Below, piece by piece: positions 9,371 to 19,717 of a stretch of 55,374 nucleotides of DNA. The notes beneath the pieces were generated by a model. The model was not told the origin of the DNA and searched no databases. It saw only the letters and a program-made list of their open reading frames with translations. The DNA is from Candidatus Avidehalobacter gallistercoris (lineage in GTDB: Bacteria; Bacillota; Dehalobacteriia; UBA4068; UBA4997). Positions within the stretch are counted from its first letter, which is position 1. Each line of letters starts with the position of its first letter. The DNA lies in assembly GCA_018715045.1 (NCBI GenBank), contig DVMH01000029.1:1-55374 (forward strand), written 5' to 3'. A program made the translations under genes and the position numbers.

Positions 9371-9894
9371 ATAGAGGCGCACCTTGTTACAAGTGTGACA
9401 GGGCGCTTTTTTAACACAAAAGAAAGGCGCGTATGGAAAATACCGGCAGGCCAGGGAGGAGATAAAAGAACTTTCGACGGTTAAGGTTAATATAGATAAT
9501 TTGCTGAGGCTCGACGATAGCAAAGTAAAAACAGTTCAGCAAAAGAAAACCGCTGAACTGTTGACTGATTTTTGATCTGGCGTAAGCCAGACTAAAATGT
9601 TTCGGTTAAAGGGAGAAATGCGCCGCTGTTCAAATTTGTTTGGATGGTAAAAGGGGTTGTGAAACTGCTGTCTCCAACAAGCTAAATGCTCTATTCGGTA
9701 TTGGCTGAATAGAGCATTTTCGCATAATTGCTACTATATATTCCCAGCTTGCTATGTTTTTCAGGCGCTTTAGTTATGGGATTAATTGTATATGTAGCAA
9801 TTTGATTTGTATTATGCTAATAGGTAAATCTGTATATTATTGTTGCTATATGTAATGTTTCTTCATAAAAACAACTTTTTCTGGCAAAATAGAC
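9371..9894. other. Gene-free stretch with hairpins and a short decayed reading frame
   Basis: There is a weak terminator-like hairpin (9376–9412). An open frame without a start codon (about 9400–9574) reads REEIKELSTVKVNIDNLLRL and ends TAELLTDF, possibly gene debris. AGTTCAGC/GCTGAACT (about 9533–9560) and CTGGCG/GCCAG (about 9579) can form hairpins. A strong terminator hairpin lies at 9684–9720. No credible intact gene is visible. Confidence 0.5.
9684..9720. terminator. Strong hairpin, probably bidirectional terminator
   Basis: AAATGCTCTATTC (9684–9696) pairs perfectly with GAATAGAGCATTT (9707–9719) around a 10-nt loop. T-rich sequence follows on the plus strand and A-rich sequence precedes it. 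Confidence 0.75.
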
Positions 9895-9923
9895 TAGACA
9901 AGCAGACTTTTTAAGAGTAAAAT
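9895..9923 (+). promoter_or_regulatory. guaB promoter
   Basis: TAGACA (9895–9900), a 17-bp spacer, then TAAAAT (9918–9923). The leader after it holds a GC-rich hairpin (CGCCCC/GGGGCG near 9947–9964) before the SD. Confidence 0.6.
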
Positions 9924-9955
9924 AGAGAAAATATAGCTTGACCGCACGCCCCTGA

Positions 9956-11449
<1,494 letters not shown>

Positions 11450-11473
11450 AGCGATGGGTGCAGTAAAGCAAAC

Positions 11474-11510
11474 AAAAGGAGGGCGCAGATGTGCCCTCCT
11501 TTTGATTTTT
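11474..11510 (+). terminator. Terminator after guaB
   Basis: AAAAGGAGGGC (11474–11484) pairs with GCCCTCCTTTT (11493–11503), followed by GATTTTT. Confidence 0.9.
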
Positions 11511-11511
11511 G

Positions 11512-11540
11512 TTGTAATATACGGCAAAATATGCTACAAT
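11512..11540 (+). promoter_or_regulatory. Promoter of the LCP–radC–dnaE group
   Basis: TTGTAA (11512–11517), a 17-bp spacer, then TACAAT (11535–11540), about 40 bp before the LCP start. Confidence 0.65.
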
Positions 11541-11582
11541 ATTATGGTAATTGTGATAGTATTTTTGCGGGAGGTTTAATAT

Positions 11583-12569
11583 ATGGCTAAGAAAAAAACC
11601 GATGAGCAAGTGGCCAGACCCCAACGTAAATGGGGCGGCCTGCTGCTGAAAATCGTTATTATGCTGCTGGTGCTGCTGGCTGGGGTGCTGATCGCTTTCC
11701 ATATTATGAGCGAGCGCGCCATCGAAGAGATCGTGCCGGATCGTTCGGCCACCAATTATCTGGACGACCGGGTGAATATACTGGTGCTGGGTACCGATGC
11801 GGAAGATGGCGTGCATGGCCGTGCCGACAGTATTATGGTGTTCAATGTTGATTTGGTGAATTACCGCGTCAATGTGCTTTCCATTCCGCGCGATAGCCGG
11901 GTGGATATTCCCGGTTACAAGAACAAAACCAAGATAAATCACTCGTTTGCTTACGGCGGCGTTGATCTGACGCGTCAGACGGTAAGTGAGCTTCTGGGCA
12001 TACCGATCGATTATTATGCCACTACTAATTTTGCGGGCTTTGAGGATATTGTCGAAGCGGTTGGCGGCGTGTATATTGACGTGCCGAAGCGCATGAAGAC
12101 TCACACATGGTATGGCGATATCGACCTGGAGCCTGGCTATCAGCTGCTTGACGCTGAGCAGGCGTTGGGCTTTGTGCGCTATCGTTATGATGCGGGCGGT
12201 GATATCGCGAGGGCGGAGCGGCAGCAGCTGTTCTTGAAAGCGGTGTATAACCGGGTGGTGCATTTGGACGACCCAACCAAGCTGCCGCAGGTCATAACCA
12301 GCATTCTGGGTATGGTGGAAACTGATTTGAGTTATGTGCAGCTGGCGGCGCTGGTTGATCATTTTAAGGATATTGATATCGACGCGGCTTTCACGAATGA
12401 GACGGTGGGCGGATATTCGCAGACTATCGGCGGAGCCAGCTATTGGATTATTGATGAGGACGCGATGGCGGATGCAGTGCAGCGCCTGTTCTATGACGAA
12501 CCACAGCCGCTGCCCGAAACCGGGGCAGACACGTCTGACAGCGAAAATGACGAGAAGGACGATAGGTAA
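11583..12569 (+). CDS. LytR-CpsA-Psr (LCP) family cell-wall ligase
   Basis: LCP proteins transfer lipid-linked polymers onto peptidoglycan or glycoproteins at the outer face of the membrane. A basic N-terminus is followed by one membrane anchor (about residues 20–42), then the LCP core: VNILVLGTDA, RADSIMVF, SIPRDSRVDIPG, KINHSFAYGG and the Arg-rich GFVRYRYDAGGDIARAERQQ. The conserved Asp and Arg residues that bind the pyrophosphate are kept. The acidic C-terminal tail (about 25 residues) is variable in the family. GGGAGG lies before ATG 11583, and radC follows after 27 nt. Confidence 0.92.
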   Translation: MAKKKTDEQVARPQRKWGGLLLKIVIMLLVLLAGVLIAFHIMSERAIEEIVPDRSATNYLDDRVNILVLGTDAEDGVHGRADSIMVFNVDLVNYRVNVLSIPRDSRVDIPGYKNKTKINHSFAYGGVDLTRQTVSELLGIPIDYYATTNFAGFEDIVEAVGGVYIDVPKRMKTHTWYGDIDLEPGYQLLDAEQALGFVRYRYDAGGDIARAERQQLFLKAVYNRVVHLDDPTKLPQVITSILGMVETDLSYVQLAALVDHFKDIDIDAAFTNETVGGYSQTIGGASYWIIDEDAMADAVQRLFYDEPQPLPETGADTSDSENDEKDDR

Positions 12570-12596
12570 ATAACTCAGGGGGGAGCTGGGTGAGCG

Positions 12597-13355
12597 ATGG
12601 CGGAGATTGCCGGAAAGCAGAAAAAGCAGTCTGGTCTGCACGCCGGACACCGTCAGCGTATGCGGCATCGCGTAAGGCAAAGCGGCGCGGCCAGCCTGGC
12701 CGATCATGAGTTGCTGGAAGTACTGCTTTATTTTACGCTGCCGCGCGGTGATACCAATGCACTGGCTCACCAGCTGCTGGTGCGTTTTGGTTCGCTTTCC
12801 CGCGTGCTGGAGGCCGAATATGACGAACTGCTGGAAGTGCCTGGCGTGGGTGAAAACACGGCTTTTCTGCTGAGTTTTCTGCCGACGCTGTTTCGGCGTT
12901 ATCAAATGGACAGAAACGGCAAAAAACGAATCTTTGGCTCCACCCGGGCGTTTGAGCAATACGTCTGCGATTTGTTTATAGGCGAGAACCGCGAGGTGTT
13001 GTATTTGATTTGCCTGAACGCCGGTATGCACGTATTGAACAGCGTGCGCTTGGCAGAGGGTGATATCGGCAGTGTGAAGATCTCTGTGGCCGAGGTGGTA
13101 CGGGCGGCCAAAAAGCAACACGCCAGGAATGTGGTGTTGGCGCATAATCACCCCGGCGGAACGCTTAAGGCGAGCAATGAGGATTTTGAAGTTACCCGCC
13201 GCTGCATGCGGGCGCTCTCGGAAGCAGGCATTAATCTGGTGGAACATTTGTTGGTTTCCGGTGATAAGACGTTCAGCTTTGCCGAACATAATTATATGTA
13301 CGCTATTCGCGAGGAGGTGCAAAACCCTCTGAAACAGCCTGATGATGATTTTTAA
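12597..13355 (+). CDS. radC: RadC family protein (JAB/MPN metalloprotein)
   Basis: Historically named for DNA repair, but its biochemical role is unsettled. The N-terminal helix-hairpin-helix region (LLEVPGVGENTAFLL) is followed by the JAB domain with the zinc motif AHNHPGGTLKASNED. At 252 residues it is slightly longer than the usual 220–230 because of N- and C-terminal extensions. A GGGGGAG stretch precedes the start. It sits between the LCP ligase and dnaE and ends 16 nt before dnaE, so the three are probably one transcript. Confidence 0.93.
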   Translation: MAEIAGKQKKQSGLHAGHRQRMRHRVRQSGAASLADHELLEVLLYFTLPRGDTNALAHQLLVRFGSLSRVLEAEYDELLEVPGVGENTAFLLSFLPTLFRRYQMDRNGKKRIFGSTRAFEQYVCDLFIGENREVLYLICLNAGMHVLNSVRLAEGDIGSVKISVAEVVRAAKKQHARNVVLAHNHPGGTLKASNEDFEVTRRCMRALSEAGINLVEHLLVSGDKTFSFAEHNYMYAIREEVQNPLKQPDDDF

Positions 13356-13371
13356 ATTTTGAGGTATTAAA

Positions 13372-16300
13372 ATGGTTGAATTTGTGCATTTGCATAATCA
13401 CAGTGAATATTCACTGCTGGACGGCGCAGCGCGTATCAAAGATATGGTGGCCAAATGCGCGGCGCTGAATATGCCGGCGGTGGCAGTGACTGACCACGGC
13501 AATATGTTCGGCGTACTGAAGCTCTATGAGGAGTGCAAAAAGGTCTCCAAGGCACGCGCAGCAGAAGGACTGCCCGGTATCAAGCCGGTGATTGGCTGCG
13601 AGTTTTATGTCGCGCCGCGTTCCCGCTTTCTCAAGGAGGGAAAAGAGGACAAAAGCGCCTATCACCTGATCCTGCTGGCTGAAAACCAGCAGGGCTACCG
13701 CAATTTGTGTAAACTGAACGCCATTGCATATTTGGAAGGCTTCTATTATAAGCCGCGTATTGACCATGAGGTGCTGCGTGCCCACAGCGAGGGGCTGATC
13801 TGCCTTTCCGCCTGTTTGGCGGGCGAGGTCATTCAAGCCATGTTGGAGGGTGATAACGATGCAGCTTATGCTGTGGCGCAGGAATATCTGGACATTTTCG
13901 GCAAGGATAACTATTTTATCGAGCTGCAAGACCATGGGCTGGAGGAACAGCGCCTGACCAATCCGCTGTTGATAAAATTGGCGCATGATCTGGGTATTGG
14001 GCTTGTGTGTACCAATGACTGCCATTATATTGACCGAGAGGATTCGAAGTGGCACGATATGCTGCTTTGTGTGCAGACGGGGCGGCTGCGCAGCGATCCG
14101 TTGCGTATGCGTTTTCCCAACAGCGAGTTTTATTTGAAATCGCCGGAGGAAATGCAGCAGCTGTTTGGCGAATGGCCGGAGGCTATCGCCAACACCGTTA
14201 AAATCGCCGAGCGCTGCCATGTAAATCTGGACAAGCATGAAAAAGTGGATCTTCCGGTGGTACAGGTGCCAGAGGGCTATGATTTAGAAAGCTATCTCCG
14301 TCATCTCTGCGAGGAGGGTATCAAAAAGCGCTATCCAGTGGTAACGGCGGAATTGCGCGAGCGGCTGGAATACGAGCTGAATATTATTATTCATATGCGT
14401 TTTCCCGGCTATTTCCTGATCGTCTGGGATTTGGTCAACTTCTGCCATCAAAACGGTATCCGTGTGGGCCCGGGGCGCGGCTCCGCCGCCGGTTCGCTGG
14501 TAGCATACTGCCTTGGTATCACCAACATTGACCCAATTAGATACAGCCTGATTTTTGAACGTTTCCTGAACCCGGAGCGCGTCAGTATGCCGGATATTGA
14601 TACCGACTTCTGCGTGGTGCGCCGGGGCGAGGTTATCGACTATCTGGTTGAAAAGTACGGTGCAGAAAATGTGGGGCAGATTGTTACTTTCGGCACAATG
14701 AAATCCAAGTTGGTGGTGAGAGACGTCGGCCGGGCGCTGGATTTGCCAATTCCTGAGGTGAATAAGATCGCCAAGTTGATTCCCAATGATCTGCATATGA
14801 CGCTGCCGGAAGCGCTTTCAGAATCCGCTGAACTTAAGCAGATGTATGACGAGGACGAGCGCATACATGAGCTGATGGATATTTCCATGAAACTGGAGGG
14901 TATGCCGCGCCACACCGGCACGCATGCGGCGGGCGTAGTTATTGCTCCTGCTCCGGTGACAGATTATATGCCGTGCTTTAAGATTGGCGAGAATATTTTG
15001 ACCACGCAGTTTGAAAAAGAGCAGGTGGAGGAGCAGGGCCTGGTCAAAATGGATATTCTGGGGCTCCGCACGCTGACAGTTATCGGCGACGCGCTGGATA
15101 ATATCCGCCAAAGCCAGGGTATTGAGCTGGATATTGACAATATACCGCTGGACGACCCGGAGGTTTATGCCATGTTGTCGGCAGGCGAGACCGATGGCGT
15201 CTTCCAGTTGGAAAGTGACGGTATGCGCACCTATCTGAAAGCGCTGCATCCGGAGCGTATCGAAGATATTATCGCTATGGTGGCGCTCTATCGTCCCGGC
15301 CCTTTAAAAGGCGGAGTGGTTGGCGATTTCATCAAGCGCAAGCATGGCGAAACCAAGGTGGTCTATCCTCATCCGATGCTGAAACCGGTGCTGGAGGAGA
15401 CTTATGGCGTGATGATCTATCAGGAACAGATCATGCAGGTGGCCAGTACAATGGCGGGCTTCACGCTTGGCCAGGCCGACGAGCTGCGCCGCGCCATGGG
15501 CAAAAAGAAGGCCGAAGTTCTGGTGGCCAAACGCCAGGATTTTCTGGAGGGCGCCAGCCGGAACGGCGTGGATGATCAAACGGCCAATGAGGTTTTTGAC
15601 CTGATGGAGTTTTTCTCCGGCTACGGTTTCAATAAGAGCCATTCCGCTGCCTATGGTATCGTGACGTATCAGACGGCATATCTGCGCTGTCACTATGGCG
15701 CGGAATACATGGCGGCGATTTTAACCAGCTTCATGGAAAATGCCGATAAGGTTACGACGTATATCGAAGCCTGCCGCAAAGGCGGGCTGGAGATTTTGCC
15801 GCCTGACATTAACTTATCTTATACCAACTTTTCGGTGTCGGACGGCAAAATACGCTTTGGGCTGGCGGCTATCAAGGGCGTGGGGCGTGAGGTAATTAAT
15901 CAGATCATTGCCGAGCGCGAAAAAGGCGGCGCTTTTACCTCTCTGACTGATCTTTGCAGCCGCATTGTCATCAATAAGCGCATTTTGGAGGGTTTGATAC
16001 GTTCCGGCGCGCTGGACAGCCTGGGCGGCAAGCGTTCGCAGTATCTGGCGGTGTATGAACAGGCGCTGGATATCGGCCGCCGCTATGCCGAGGAGCAGGC
16101 CTCACAGCAGCTTTCCCTGTTTGATTTTGGTGTGGAGCAGAAGCAGCTTTTGGAGGTTGATCTGCCGCAGATCGCCGAGCTTTCCAAAATGGAACTGCTG
16201 CACATGGAGAAAGACAGCATCGGCTTTTACATTTCTGGCCATCCGTTGGACGAATATACCGAAAAGCTGAAACCAATTATCAACCATCATCTGTCTGAGC

Positions 16301-16893
16301 TGCCAGAGCTTTCTGACCGGGCGGCGCTGCGCGTGGCGGGTCTGGTGACAGGTAATCAGAACCGGCTGACCAAAAACGGCGACAGCATGGCCATTTTCAC
16401 GCTGGAAGATAAAACCGCATCCGTGCGCTGCGTTGTGTTTCCCAAGGCATATGCTGTCAGCCGCAGCGCTATCACCGACAATGCGCCGGTGTTGGTGAAC
16501 GGTCGCTTGCAGGTTGAGGACGAGGAGCGTTATACCATTATCGTGGATTCTGTTTTTGCGCTGGACGGCATGGATTTTCTTGCCGTGCCTAAGGGGATGG
16601 AAGCGCCCAAGCCGAAGCAGGAGCCAGAAAGCCGCTATCCCCGCCGCCGGCGTGAGTCTCAGCCGGAACCGCCGCGTGCCGTGGTATATGTGCGCGTACC
16701 GGATTCGTCGCATTTGGCGGATATCAGGCGTCTGGCAGCCGACAAGGCAGGCAGCTTTGACGTGGTGCCGTATTATAGCGATATCCAGCGCTATCAGCGC
16801 GGTCTCGGTATACAGGTGGACAGCGATGTGATTGATTTATATAAGGTGCAATTTGGTGAAAGCAATGTCGTTGTTCGCGTGGCGCAAAAATAA
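13372..16893 (+). CDS. dnaE: DNA polymerase III alpha subunit (DnaE type)
   Basis: Replicative polymerase. In order: N-terminal PHP domain (HLHNHSEYSLLDGAA, TDHGNM), the catalytic core with the PDIDTDF aspartates near residue 408 and GPGRGSAAGSLVAYCLGI, a tandem helix-hairpin-helix region, an OB-fold (LRVAGLVTGNQNRLTKNGD) and a C-terminal module resembling the tau-binding part. At 1173 residues it matches the E. coli-like DnaE class. Only a weak SD (GAGGT) is seen. Firmicutes usually also carry PolC; none is in this window. Confidence 0.97.
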   Translation: MVEFVHLHNHSEYSLLDGAARIKDMVAKCAALNMPAVAVTDHGNMFGVLKLYEECKKVSKARAAEGLPGIKPVIGCEFYVAPRSRFLKEGKEDKSAYHLILLAENQQGYRNLCKLNAIAYLEGFYYKPRIDHEVLRAHSEGLICLSACLAGEVIQAMLEGDNDAAYAVAQEYLDIFGKDNYFIELQDHGLEEQRLTNPLLIKLAHDLGIGLVCTNDCHYIDREDSKWHDMLLCVQTGRLRSDPLRMRFPNSEFYLKSPEEMQQLFGEWPEAIANTVKIAERCHVNLDKHEKVDLPVVQVPEGYDLESYLRHLCEEGIKKRYPVVTAELRERLEYELNIIIHMRFPGYFLIVWDLVNFCHQNGIRVGPGRGSAAGSLVAYCLGITNIDPIRYSLIFERFLNPERVSMPDIDTDFCVVRRGEVIDYLVEKYGAENVGQIVTFGTMKSKLVVRDVGRALDLPIPEVNKIAKLIPNDLHMTLPEALSESAELKQMYDEDERIHELMDISMKLEGMPRHTGTHAAGVVIAPAPVTDYMPCFKIGENILTTQFEKEQVEEQGLVKMDILGLRTLTVIGDALDNIRQSQGIELDIDNIPLDDPEVYAMLSAGETDGVFQLESDGMRTYLKALHPERIEDIIAMVALYRPGPLKGGVVGDFIKRKHGETKVVYPHPMLKPVLEETYGVMIYQEQIMQVASTMAGFTLGQADELRRAMGKKKAEVLVAKRQDFLEGASRNGVDDQTANEVFDLMEFFSGYGFNKSHSAAYGIVTYQTAYLRCHYGAEYMAAILTSFMENADKVTTYIEACRKGGLEILPPDINLSYTNFSVSDGKIRFGLAAIKGVGREVINQIIAEREKGGAFTSLTDLCSRIVINKRILEGLIRSGALDSLGGKRSQYLAVYEQALDIGRRYAEEQASQQLSLFDFGVEQKQLLEVDLPQIAELSKMELLHMEKDSIGFYISGHPLDEYTEKLKPIINHHLSELPELSDRAALRVAGLVTGNQNRLTKNGDSMAIFTLEDKTASVRCVVFPKAYAVSRSAITDNAPVLVNGRLQVEDEERYTIIVDSVFALDGMDFLAVPKGMEAPKPKQEPESRYPRRRRESQPEPPRAVVYVRVPDSSHLADIRRLAADKAGSFDVVPYYSDIQRYQRGLGIQVDSDVIDLYKVQFGESNVVVRVAQK

Positions 16894-16983
16894 GACGATT
16901 GATTTTACACTGAAAAGGTGATACTATAAAATAGGCTGCAAATTCGGAAAATTTTAACGTATATTTGACAGGAGGGAATAGAT

Positions 16984-17196
16984 ATGGCCAAAATTACCAA
17001 GGAAATGGGCATTATTGAGGCGGTACAGCAGTATCCGCAGACGATCGAGGTTTTCATGAACTTCGGAATGGGCTGCCTGGGCTGCGCTGCCGCACATTTT
17101 GAAACGATCGAGCAGGGCGCTCTTGCTCACGGTATGGACGTCGAGGCGCTTATGATTGCGTTGAATGCTGCCGCTGACGAAGCAGAAGCGCAATAG
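16984..17196 (+). CDS. DUF1858 domain protein (putative redox disulfide protein)
   Basis: A 70-residue single-domain protein. The family often accompanies hybrid-cluster proteins and is predicted to use a CXXC disulfide; here the motif is GMGCLGCAAA (Cys near residues 35 and 38). The N-terminal KEMGIIEAVQQYPQTIEVF helix is family-typical. GGAGG lies before ATG 16984. It stands alone between dnaE and hslO, which is itself a redox-regulated chaperone, so a shared thiol-stress role is conceivable but unproven. Confidence 0.85.
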   Translation: MAKITKEMGIIEAVQQYPQTIEVFMNFGMGCLGCAAAHFETIEQGALAHGMDVEALMIALNAAADEAEAQ

Positions 17197-17270
17197 CGGC
17201 ACATCTGTCTCATCGTGTGGCTATTTTGCTTGCGACGCGCACTTATTAGTGCGGCTTGTTCGTAATAATA

Positions 17271-17332
17271 ACCCCACTCCTTGTATTTGCACTGCTCTTG
17301 CATTTCTGCATGGGGTGGGGTCAGGTGTTTTT
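17271..17332 (+). terminator. Possible terminator between DUF1858 gene and hslO
   Basis: ACCCCAC (17271–17277) pairs with GTGGGGT (17315–17321) across a long loop; TTTTT follows only after CAGGTG, so termination may be weak. Confidence 0.4.
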
Positions 17333-17361
17333 CTGATGTTGTATGATTGTGAGGTGTAACA

Positions 17362-18375
17362 ATGACTAAGCCTGACTATTGCCTGCGCGGTGTAAGCGAG
17401 GATGGCAGTGTGAAGATCTGGCTGGCCGCAACGACCAATCTCTGCGAGGAGGGGCGTCGCCGGCATGACGCGTGGAGCGTTGCCGGAGCCGCGTTGGGGC
17501 GTCTATTGACCGCAGGCGTGTTCTTTGGGCAAAATTTGAAAAACGAACAGGACAGCGTAACCTTGCGCATTAATGGCGACGGCCCCTTGGGAGCATTGAC
17601 CGTGGTGGCTGCCGCCGACGGCACGGTGCGCGGCACGGTGGGCGCGCCTCATTTGGAATTGCCGTGCCGGGCGGACGGCCATCTGGCCGTGGGCGACGCT
17701 GTTGGTAAAGGAACTCTGACCGTGATTAAGGATATGGGATTTGGCGAGCCGTATTCCGGCACGGTGGAGCTTCTTTCCGGTGAGATCGGCGACGACATTG
17801 CAGAATATTTTGTGGAATCTGAGCAGACCCCGGCGGCTGTCGGTCTTGGCGTTCAGATCGCGCCGGACGGCACAGTGGGCGCGGCGGGCGGCTTCATGCT
17901 GCAAGTGCTGCCCCATGCCGACGAGATGACTGTCAAGCAGTTGGAGCTGAATCTGGCCAATCTGCCTTCTGTCAGCCAGATGGTGGCCGACGGGTTAACT
18001 TTGCCTGAAATGGGCAATGAGATTATGTTGGGGGTGCCGTGGCGGGAGCTTTCCCGCACGCCTCTTTCTTACCGCTGCACGTGCAGCCGCGAGCGCTTGC
18101 GCGGGGCGCTTATCAGCATGGGGTATAAGGAACTGAAAGCGCTTTACGACGAAAAGCAGGCGGAGGATGCGCCGGCAGAGGTGGTCTGCCGCTTTTGCGG
18201 GGAGAAATACCAGTTTACCCCGGCTGAATTGAAGCAGATGGTGGACGAACTTGACCGAGAGCGGTTCCGACGTTTTGCGGACAGTCTGAAAAATCAGATG
18301 AGCGCCGCGCTGGAGCAGCAGGATGTAGCGGCGGAACAGGCGGCAAGAAGCGCTGAGCCTACGGATAAAGCATAA
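17362..18375 (+). CDS. hslO: Redox-regulated chaperone Hsp33
   Basis: Cytoplasmic holdase activated by oxidation. The C-terminal zinc switch is seen as CTCSRE (CxC) and CRFCGEKY (CxxC), with the N-terminal beta-domain showing GDGPLGALTVVA and the central FGEPYSGTVEL region. About 45 extra, Ala/Gln-rich residues follow the zinc site, making the 337-residue protein longer than the usual 290. ATG 17362 follows a GTGAGGTG sequence. It is apparently transcribed on its own. Confidence 0.95.
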   Translation: MTKPDYCLRGVSEDGSVKIWLAATTNLCEEGRRRHDAWSVAGAALGRLLTAGVFFGQNLKNEQDSVTLRINGDGPLGALTVVAAADGTVRGTVGAPHLELPCRADGHLAVGDAVGKGTLTVIKDMGFGEPYSGTVELLSGEIGDDIAEYFVESEQTPAAVGLGVQIAPDGTVGAAGGFMLQVLPHADEMTVKQLELNLANLPSVSQMVADGLTLPEMGNEIMLGVPWRELSRTPLSYRCTCSRERLRGALISMGYKELKALYDEKQAEDAPAEVVCRFCGEKYQFTPAELKQMVDELDRERFRRFADSLKNQMSAALEQQDVAAEQAARSAEPTDKA

Positions 18376-18401
18376 TAAAACAAAAAAAATTGCTAAAAGT
18401 C

Positions 18402-18430
18402 TTGCATATATGTTTGCCTTATGTTAAAAT
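18402..18430 (+). promoter_or_regulatory. rplS promoter
   Basis: TTGCAT (18402–18407), a 17-bp spacer, then TAAAAT (18425–18430). Confidence 0.65.
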
Positions 18431-18440
18431 ATTAAAGCAT

Positions 18441-18530
18441 ATTATGCCGCCCCAGCAAATTTTTGGGGAACAGGCGGTCCGCTGCCGCAGGCTTTTCGAT
18501 TGGCCGGCGCTATGAACGCTTGGGAAGTTG
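18441..18530 (+). promoter_or_regulatory. Structured rplS leader
   Basis: A leader of about 100 nt can fold CCGCCCC with GGGG or GGCGG (mutually exclusive pairings) and then CCGC with GCAGG. Firmicutes rplS mRNAs are known to carry an autoregulatory L19 leader; this may be the equivalent, but I cannot match its consensus by eye. Confidence 0.4.
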
Positions 18531-18544
18531 AAGGAGGAACAGAA

Positions 18545-18886
18545 ATGAACGTAATCGAAGAATTGGAAAAAGAGCAGCTGCGCAGCGATATCCCGGACTT
18601 TAAACCAGGCGATACCGTGCGTTTGTCGATCAAAGTCGTCGAGGGCGGCAAGGAAAGAATCCAGCAGTATGAGGGCGTGGTCATCAAGCGCCAGAACAGC
18701 GGTATCCGCGAGACGTTTACCGTGCGCCGGGTCAGCTATGGCGTGGGCGTGGAAAAAACTTTCCCGATTCATTCGCCCCGCCTGGACAGGATTCAGGTTA
18801 TACGCCGTGGCCGCGTGCGTCGCGCTAAGTTGTATTACCTGCGCAATCTGACCGGTAAGGCGGCTCGTATCAAGGACATTCGCTAA
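18545..18886 (+). CDS. rplS: 50S ribosomal protein L19
   Basis: Structural protein at the 30S–50S interface. The sequence from [13 protein letters not shown] through FKPGDTVRL and [12 protein letters not shown] to [10 protein letters not shown] is canonical; 113 residues is normal. ATG 18545 has GAAGGAGG upstream; a longer in-frame start at 18500 would add 15 non-conserved residues from the leader. In most bacteria rplS closes the rpsP–rimM–trmD operon; here it stands alone with its own promoter and terminator. Confidence 0.97.
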   Translation: MNVIEELEKEQLRSDIPDFKPGDTVRLSIKVVEGGKERIQQYEGVVIKRQNSGIRETFTVRRVSYGVGVEKTFPIHSPRLDRIQVIRRGRVRRAKLYYLRNLTGKAARIKDIR

Positions 18887-18901
18887 ATTCTGTTCAAACA
18901 C

Positions 18902-18940
18902 ATAAGCACAAGAGTCATGCCGGCTTTTGTGCTTATTTTT
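18902..18940 (+). terminator. Terminator after rplS
   Basis: A 13-bp stem (18902–18914 with 18924–18936, one G·U pair) with a 9-nt loop, then TTTTG. Confidence 0.85.
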
Positions 18941-18978
18941 GTTCTCAATGGACTCGGCGCGGCTTTGGCAAAAAATGC

Positions 18979-19007
18979 TTGTATGGGCGCATTAAGTGTG
19001 GTATAAT
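18979..19007 (+). promoter_or_regulatory. efp promoter
   Basis: TTGTAT (18979–18984), a 17-bp spacer, then TATAAT (19002–19007). Confidence 0.75.
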
Positions 19008-19073
19008 ATATAGGGTTAATTTAATTCGATTATAAGCTGAAGCCTTTTTCAGCCTATTGGGGAGGTATTTTTC

Positions 19074-19628
19074 GTGATTTCCAGTAATGATTTTCGTAAC
19101 GGCGTATCTATTGACTTAGACGGAGAGGCTTTTGTTGTTGTCGATTTCCAGCATGTTAAGCCTGGCAAGGGCTCCGCATTTGTGCGGACGAAGCTGAAAA
19201 ACGTACGCACCGGCGGTGTGGTGGAACGAACCTTTGCTGCGGGAGAGAAAGTGCCGAAAGCGCATTTGGAACGCAAGCAGATGCAGTATCTGTATAATGA
19301 CGGCGACTATGTATTTATGGACAATAACACCTATGACCAGATGAGCCTGACCGCCGAACAGATCGGCCCCAAGCTTAAATATCTGAAAGAGAACATGGAT
19401 CTTTATATTCTGTTCTTTAAGGGGGCAATTTTGGGCGTGGATTTCCCGCCGCAGGTTGAGCTGACTGTGACCGAGACTGAGCCCGGTATCAAGGGCGATA
19501 CCGCCACCGGCGGCACCAAGCCTGCTACTACCGAGACCGGCGCGATCATCAAGGTTCCGTTCTTTATCAACGAGGGCGACGTTATTCGCGTCAACACTGA
19601 GACTGGCGAATATATCGAGCGCGTTTAA
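19074..19628 (+). CDS. efp: Elongation factor P
   Basis: Relieves ribosome stalling at polyproline. Three beta-barrel domains are visible: an N-terminal KOW-like domain ([20 protein letters not shown], with [17 protein letters not shown]), a central OB domain ([12 protein letters not shown]) and the C-terminal VKGDTA-like motif ([18 protein letters not shown]). The usually modified tip residue falls at the PGKG loop lysine. GTG 19074 is preceded by GGGGAGG. 184 residues is standard. The Cys-rich CD1247-type gene and spoIIIAA follow. Confidence 0.97.
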   Translation: MISSNDFRNGVSIDLDGEAFVVVDFQHVKPGKGSAFVRTKLKNVRTGGVVERTFAAGEKVPKAHLERKQMQYLYNDGDYVFMDNNTYDQMSLTAEQIGPKLKYLKENMDLYILFFKGAILGVDFPPQVELTVTETEPGIKGDTATGGTKPATTETGAIIKVPFFINEGDVIRVNTETGEYIERV

Positions 19629-19717
19629 TTGCTCTTTTGGGGCAGATTGAATAAACGCCCGGTTTATGCGTATGCTTATTAGCGAATACAGAAGCAACGA
19701 AAAAGGAGGTTTTGCTG

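Noticed and set aside
17197-17361. Riboswitch before hslO
   Set aside because: Only one long-loop hairpin is present, with no match to a known riboswitch core; more likely a weak terminator.
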